Shown here piece after piece: positions 6,301 through 10,135 of a DNA stretch of 10,135 nucleotides. A program made the translations under genes and the position numbers. Within the stretch, counting starts at the first letter, position 1, and each line of letters begins with the position of its first letter. The notes beneath the pieces are model-generated. The model was not told the origin of the DNA. It saw nothing but the letters and a program-made list of their open reading frames with translations, and made no database searches. The DNA comes from CAWGCE01 sp964480915 (lineage in GTDB: Bacteria > Planctomycetota > Planctomycetia > Pirellulales > Pirellulaceae), in contig CAYZRS010000109.1 of the NCBI GenBank assembly GCA_964480915.1, forward strand, positions 1 to 10,135. The letters are read 5' to 3'.

Positions 6301-9300
6301 CGCGCCCTCGTAACAACCAGCATTTGGCCAATTGCGCGCCGGCATGGAAATCAGACGCCGCGCGGCGACCTGCCATCGTGCGGCAACGCCACAGCGCATC
6401 GGACGTCCTGCTGATCTGCTTTCTCATGTCGCTTGTCGCGATGGCCGGTTGCCACCGCTCGTTGTATCGACAGGAGGCCGATGCCCAGGCCAACTGCCTG
6501 ATCCGACAGAAGGCAAACGATCCTCGTTGGCCGTTAGAACAATTTTCGGTCTATCCGGACGTCGCATCGCGCATGTTCGATCCGTTTGACCCAGATTGTC
6601 CACCGATTCCTCCCGATGATCCGGCGGCTCACGAATTCATGCACTGCGTCTACTGCATGGAAGGCTCTCCCTGTTGGCATCACCGAGGCGATGCGCAGTC
6701 GGTCGAGAATTCAGAATGGTGCTCATTGCTTCCCTGGTCGGAGGAAGGCAAAGTCAAAATCGATCCGAACTCGGCGATGCGGTTGGCGCTGCTGCATTCG
6801 CCCGAGTACCAACAAGAAGTCGAGGATCTTTACCTTTCGGCGCTGGACGTCAGCTTTCAACGCTTCCGTTTCGATACTCAGTTCTTCGGCGGCTACAGCG
6901 GATTCCTGACGCTCGATGGAAGAAACCGGGGTGGAGTTGGCAATTCGGCAACAACGTTCGACTTGTCGACCAGTAACTGGCGTGCTCAAAAGCTGTTTGC
7001 CAGCGGTGCCGAGTTGGCTGTCGGCTTTGCCAATTCGCTCGTTTGGCAGTTTTCCGGCCCCGATACGCACTCGGCGACAACGTTGATCGACTTCACGTTG
7101 CTGCAGCCCTTACTGCGCGGCGCGGGACGCGAGATCGTGCTCGAGCAACTAACGCAAACGGAACGCGACCTGCTCGCCAATGTGCGACAAATGGAACGCT
7201 TCCGCCGCGGGTTCTATTTGAATGTGTTTGTCGGCCGCAACGCCGGAGCCGGTCCGGCACGAGGGGGCGTGGGGATTCCGCAAACCGGTTTCGCCAACAG
7301 CAACCCGAACGGGCTGCTGGGACTGCTGCAAACCCAACAGACCATTCGTAACCAGCGCGCCAACTTAGCCGCACTCGAAAGCAGTGTGGCTCAGCTCGAA
7401 TCATTCTATCTCGCCGGCCGTATCGACTATTTCCAGGTCGAACTGGCACGGCAGGCGTTCTATAACGCCCAAAGTCGACTGCTGACGGCCGAACTGAGCT
7501 ACGCCAACGCGCTCGACCAATTCAAAATCCAATTGGGCCTGCCGCCCAGCCTCGAAATCGAAATCGATGACGAGCTGATCGAGCCGTTTCAACTGGTCGA
7601 TCCGGCCGCGGTCGATCTGCAGAATCGGTTGACCCTGTTGCAGCGCGGCGTCGGCAAAACGATCGTGCAATTACTGGACGCTTTCCGTCCAGAGAAAGAG
7701 TCGACGCCGGCCGAAGTAGAAGAGGATGTCGAAGACCAGGAGAACGACGAAGACGAGTCCGACACGGTCGACCGGGAAGAGGCTCCGTCGAAAACGGGTC
7801 CCAACCCTTCCCAAGAGGGCAATACAGGCAGCGACGAGGCCGAATCAGAATGGGGCGAGCCATCGCCAGGGGCTGTTGGGGGGTTGCTCCAACGACTGGC
7901 CCAGCAGGTCGAAACGGCTCTCGATGTGATCGATAAGGCGACCGGTGACGACATGGACGTCGTCGCCAATGACATTGAGAAATTGAGCGAGTCGCGATCG
8001 GATCGCCAAGCATCGATCGAACAGCTCAAGCGGCAACTCTCGTCTCAAAAGCATGAATGGCATGTCGACAAAATGGCCACCGAAGTCTCCTCGGAAGACG
8101 CTGAGGACATGCTGCCCTTTGACGAGGAGCGATTAGAAAAACTGCCGGAGCAGTTAGAACGGACGCTGGCCGATGTCAAACTGGTCTTCGGGCAACTCAA
8201 AAAGGCGTTTGAGGAAGTGAAGCAAGCGATCGCCGACGCGGAAGGCGAAACGGTCAACGACGACTTGTTCGAACAGATTCGCGACAAGGTCTTCACACGC
8301 CTGCCCGATGAACTGAATAACTTGGCTGCGAATGTGTTGAGCCTGACCCTGGTTCAAGCCCGCGCTCGAACCGAAAGCGTGACGCTGGTCCCGGTCGAAG
8401 TCACTTGGCCTCGCGCCTACAGCGCGGCTCGCGAATATCGGCTCGACTGGATGAACGCCCGCGCCAGTTTGGTCGACACTTGGCGGCAGATTGAAATCAC
8501 GGCCGACCAGTTAGAAACGCAACTCGATCTGGTCCTCAGCGGCGATATCAGCAACAGCGGCGACAATCCGCTCCGGATTCGCGACAACACCGGCCGGTTA
8601 CGATTCGGAGTCGAAATCGACGCGCCGCTCTCACGGTTGGGCGAGCGTAACACGTACCGCGAAGCGTTGATCGAATACCAGCGAGCCCGTCGACAGTTCT
8701 ACCGATTCCGTGATGCGATTTCTTCGAACCTGCGGGCCACGATTCGGACCTTGGATATCAATCAGCTCAACTTCGAGTTCCGCCGTGCGGCGGTTGAAGT
8801 GGCGATCGCCCAAGTTGAACTGGCCCGCTTGCGATTGCGTGAGCCGCCGCGCCCCAATGAACAGTCCCGCCTGGGCGCGACGACCGCGCGCGACCTCGTG
8901 TCAGCGCTGTCGGATCTGCTCAGTGTGCAAAATGACTTCCTGAGCGTCTGGATTAGTCACGAATCGCTACGACGCTCGCTCGACTTTGACATGGGCACGA
9001 TGGAACTCAATCAGGACGGTGTCTGGATCGACCCGGGGAAGGTGACCGATGAGTCGCTGCCGGTTTCGGGACAAGGTTCGAGCTGGGAGCACTGCGAACA
9101 GGTTGAATCTCCCTTCGGTCAATCGTCGCAGCCGTATGCCGACTCGACAGCCATGGGAGAAACGTCTGTCGAGGAAGAGCCATACGACGCCGGAATCTAC
9201 GCCAAAGGGGTCCATCGTCTACCGACACCGAATACGGAAGGTGACCTCGGTGCACCGCAGGTCTTCGCAGATGAATTCATTGAGGTACTTCCCACACCAG

Positions 9301-9308
9301 AAGAGTAG
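6297..9308 (+). CDS. TolC-family outer-membrane efflux lipoprotein with a large acidic insertion
   Basis: TolC-type proteins form the trimeric outer-membrane channel of efflux and type I export systems. In these 1003 residues a hydrophobic segment (37-51) ends in MAGC, making C52 a likely lipidated cysteine, after an unusually long 36-residue leader. A Cys-rich planctomycete-type region follows (RMFDPFDPDCPP, 92-103; C117, C120, C126). The first TolC half (about 155-430) includes SPEYQQEVEDLYLSALDVS, LLQPLLRGAGRE (268-279) and VAQLESFYLAGRIDYFQVE. The second half (about 705-900) includes YRLDWMNARASLVDTWRQIEI (714-734) and RLRFGVEIDAPLSR. Between them, about 465-690, sits an acidic, glutamate-rich and coiled-coil-like segment absent from ordinary TolC (usually 420-500 residues). 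A polar tail of about 100 residues ends the protein. It overlaps the MarR gene by ATGA, so translation is coupled. No HlyD-like adaptor or pump follows. Confidence 0.92.
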   Translation: MTRPRNNQHLANCAPAWKSDAARRPAIVRQRHSASDVLLICFLMSLVAMAGCHRSLYRQEADAQANCLIRQKANDPRWPLEQFSVYPDVASRMFDPFDPDCPPIPPDDPAAHEFMHCVYCMEGSPCWHHRGDAQSVENSEWCSLLPWSEEGKVKIDPNSAMRLALLHSPEYQQEVEDLYLSALDVSFQRFRFDTQFFGGYSGFLTLDGRNRGGVGNSATTFDLSTSNWRAQKLFASGAELAVGFANSLVWQFSGPDTHSATTLIDFTLLQPLLRGAGREIVLEQLTQTERDLLANVRQMERFRRGFYLNVFVGRNAGAGPARGGVGIPQTGFANSNPNGLLGLLQTQQTIRNQRANLAALESSVAQLESFYLAGRIDYFQVELARQAFYNAQSRLLTAELSYANALDQFKIQLGLPPSLEIEIDDELIEPFQLVDPAAVDLQNRLTLLQRGVGKTIVQLLDAFRPEKESTPAEVEEDVEDQENDEDESDTVDREEAPSKTGPNPSQEGNTGSDEAESEWGEPSPGAVGGLLQRLAQQVETALDVIDKATGDDMDVVANDIEKLSESRSDRQASIEQLKRQLSSQKHEWHVDKMATEVSSEDAEDMLPFDEERLEKLPEQLERTLADVKLVFGQLKKAFEEVKQAIADAEGETVNDDLFEQIRDKVFTRLPDELNNLAANVLSLTLVQARARTESVTLVPVEVTWPRAYSAAREYRLDWMNARASLVDTWRQIEITADQLETQLDLVLSGDISNSGDNPLRIRDNTGRLRFGVEIDAPLSRLGERNTYREALIEYQRARRQFYRFRDAISSNLRATIRTLDINQLNFEFRRAAVEVAIAQVELARLRLREPPRPNEQSRLGATTARDLVSALSDLLSVQNDFLSVWISHESLRRSLDFDMGTMELNQDGVWIDPGKVTDESLPVSGQGSSWEHCEQVESPFGQSSQPYADSTAMGETSVEEEPYDAGIYAKGVHRLPTPNTEGDLGAPQVFADEFIEVLPTPEE
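7689..8366 (+). other. Acidic / coiled-coil insertion inside the TolC-family protein
   Basis: Residues about 465-690 of the TolC-like protein. The first part (472-517) is a disordered-looking run dominated by E and D (EVEEDVEDQENDEDE). The rest is helical with heptad-like leucines, such as GGLLQRLAQQVETALDVID, RLEKLPEQLERTLADVKLV and FGQLKKAFEEVKQAIADAE. The reading frame is continuous and base use does not change, so this is not a recent DNA insertion. Boundaries are approximate. Confidence 0.6.
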
Positions 9309-9356
9309 CGCCCGATCGTTCGGCTCTCCCACGCTGCTGGCCTCCTTGGATGCCCA

Positions 9357-9409
9357 TTTTGCGTGCGTTGCAAAACCGAGACGGAACCGGCCGCAGCGTT
9401 CATTCGGCC
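9357..9409 (+). other. Two weak hairpins downstream of the TolC gene
   Basis: The gap 9309-9588 contains TTTTGC (9357-9362) / GCAAAA (9370-9375) with a seven-base loop, and GGCCG (9389-9393) / CGGCC (9405-9409) with an eleven-base loop. Neither is followed by a strong T-tract. They may help end the MarR-TolC transcript, but support is weak. I see no gene in this gap. Confidence 0.25.
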
Positions 9410-9475
9410 ACGATCCGATGTTTTGCACAGGCGAAGTGCCTCTCTTCACGTCCAGCAACAGGACATCGCTTCTGA

Positions 9476-9503
9476 TTGCAGTGGCCATCGAGCGTCTTAG
9501 AAT
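9476..9503 (+). promoter_or_regulatory. Candidate promoter for the DUF5362-like gene
   Basis: TTGCAG (9476-9481), a 16-base spacer and TAGAAT (9498-9503) make a good sigma70-type pair (-10 five of six). Transcription near 9510 would give a leader of about 80 bases. It suggests that this gene is independent of the MarR-TolC operon. Confidence 0.5.
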
Positions 9504-9588
9504 GGACGCACAGGCTGTGATCCGCCGCTGACCGACAGCCTGACACGATGCGAACACGACACAATCTCCATGAACCGCGAGGAAGACA

Positions 9589-10083
9589 ATGGCATCTGAA
9601 TTCGAGTCAAACCCTTACGAATCACCAGCGCCGACCGGGTCGATCGGATCGGTGAGCGTTGGTGCCAGTGGAGTATCGGACGAGACGATTCAGTTACTAA
9701 AGCAGACGCGCCCGTGGGTGCGTCTGCTGGGCATCTTGGGGTTCATCGGTTGCGTGTTGATGATTCTAGCAGGCATTGGATTGTGCGTGACGATGTCACA
9801 GCAACGAGGCGCCGCTTTTGGCATCGGTATGATGATCACTTACGGTGTGATGGGCTTACTTTACATCTTCCCGTCGATCTACTTGCTGCGCTACGCAAAA
9901 CATATCCGTGCACTCGAGCAGAACCGGACGGTTCCCAGCCTCAACGAGGCGCTCACCGCGCAGAAGTCGTTTTGGAAATTCGTAGGAATGATGTTTGCCA
10001 TCATCTTTGTTATCTATGGCGTGATATTTGTCGTGATGATCTTCGCCGGCGCCCTGGGTGCTTTCAGTTTGGCCGTTCCTTAG
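9589..10083 (+). CDS. DUF5362-like small membrane protein with N-terminal NPYESP motif
   Basis: The 164-residue protein has three predicted transmembrane helices at about 44-68, 77-101 and 130-156. The segment LLKQTRPWVRLLGILGFIG (36-54) before and into helix 1 is typical of DUF5362 proteins, whose function is unknown. The polar, Gly/Ser-rich N-terminus carries NPYESP (8-13), a short motif seen at the start of many planctomycete membrane proteins. A charged loop, RYAKHIRALEQNRTVPSLNEALTAQKSFWK, links helices 2 and 3. The start is well supported by GAGGA with a five-base spacer. It lies 280 bp after the TolC gene with its own candidate promoter, so a functional link to efflux is not implied. 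The protein is complete. I cannot say what it does; a structural or stress role in the cytoplasmic membrane is only a guess. Confidence 0.88.
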   Translation: MASEFESNPYESPAPTGSIGSVSVGASGVSDETIQLLKQTRPWVRLLGILGFIGCVLMILAGIGLCVTMSQQRGAAFGIGMMITYGVMGLLYIFPSIYLLRYAKHIRALEQNRTVPSLNEALTAQKSFWKFVGMMFAIIFVIYGVIFVVMIFAGALGAFSLAVP

Positions 10084-10106
10084 CCAAACATCTCTCCAAC
10101 GTCGAA

Positions 10107-10121
10107 GGGCCGCATCGGCCC
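10107..10121 (+). terminator. GC hairpin after the DUF5362-like gene
   Basis: GGGCCG, loop CAT, CGGCCC forms a 6-bp all-G/C stem with a three-base loop, 23 bases after the TAG stop. No T-tract follows within the window. It has the same architecture as the hairpin after the carbonic anhydrase stop (665-679), which suggests a shared 3'-end signal. Confidence 0.45.
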
Positions 10122-10135
10122 AAGTCCGTTGCTAG

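Noticed and set aside
9049..9531. Plus-strand open frame across the end of the TolC gene and the gap
   Set aside because: It starts inside the TolC gene in another frame, has no ribosome site, and contains the candidate promoter of the next gene.
9219..9557. Minus-strand open frame covering the gap before the DUF5362-like gene
   Set aside because: It overlaps the TolC 3' end and gives a peptide with no recognisable order; a promoter on the other strand explains the region better.
1..10135. CRISPR array, insertion sequence, prophage or toxin-antitoxin system
   Set aside because: I saw no regularly spaced repeats with unique spacers, no transposase or integrase motifs, no terminal repeats and no small paired toxin-like genes.

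Overview
The window looks like chromosomal DNA from a planctomycete, probably near the Pirellulaceae. I infer this from several lineage-typical proteins: a large TolC-family lipoprotein with the motif RMFDPFDPDCPP, a small membrane protein that starts with an NPYESP motif, a rhomboid protease that appears to start with GIQDRPYY, and a large planctomycete-style membrane/coiled-coil protein with no family I recognise. No rRNA, tRNA, CRISPR array, transposase or phage gene is visible. Base composition and codon use look even across the window.

Left two thirds (about 1-5419): every gene is on the minus strand. In transcription order (right to left) these are a 506-residue membrane-anchored coiled-coil protein of unknown function (3899-5419), a GlpG-like rhomboid protease with a C-terminal DUF6576-like tail (2722-3615, probable GTG start), a short-LID nucleoside-monophosphate kinase fused to an unusual N-terminal domain (1407-2450), a beta-carbonic anhydrase (681-1319), a small STAS-like protein (227-625), and possibly the first 25 codons of another gene running off the left edge. 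The gaps of 271-283 bp between the first three genes suggest separate transcription units. The kinase, carbonic anhydrase and small protein are closer together (87 and 55 bp) and could be partly co-transcribed.

Centre (5420-5769): a divergent promoter region. A good minus-strand sigma70-type promoter (TTGACC-N17-TAACAT) serves the coiled-coil gene. On the MarR side there are three GAATCRTT-type direct repeats with a 15-bp period.

Right third (about 5770-10083): plus strand. A MarR-family regulator overlaps a TolC-family outer-membrane lipoprotein by ATGA, so the two are translationally coupled and probably form a self-regulated efflux/export operon. No periplasmic adaptor or inner-membrane pump follows. 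The TolC protein carries a roughly 220-residue acidic, coiled-coil-like insertion between its two halves. After a 280-bp gap with its own candidate promoter comes a DUF5362-like three-helix membrane protein.

I do not see a clear multi-gene novel system. The points most worth following are the kinase fusion, the TolC insertion, and the compact hairpins just after stop codons.
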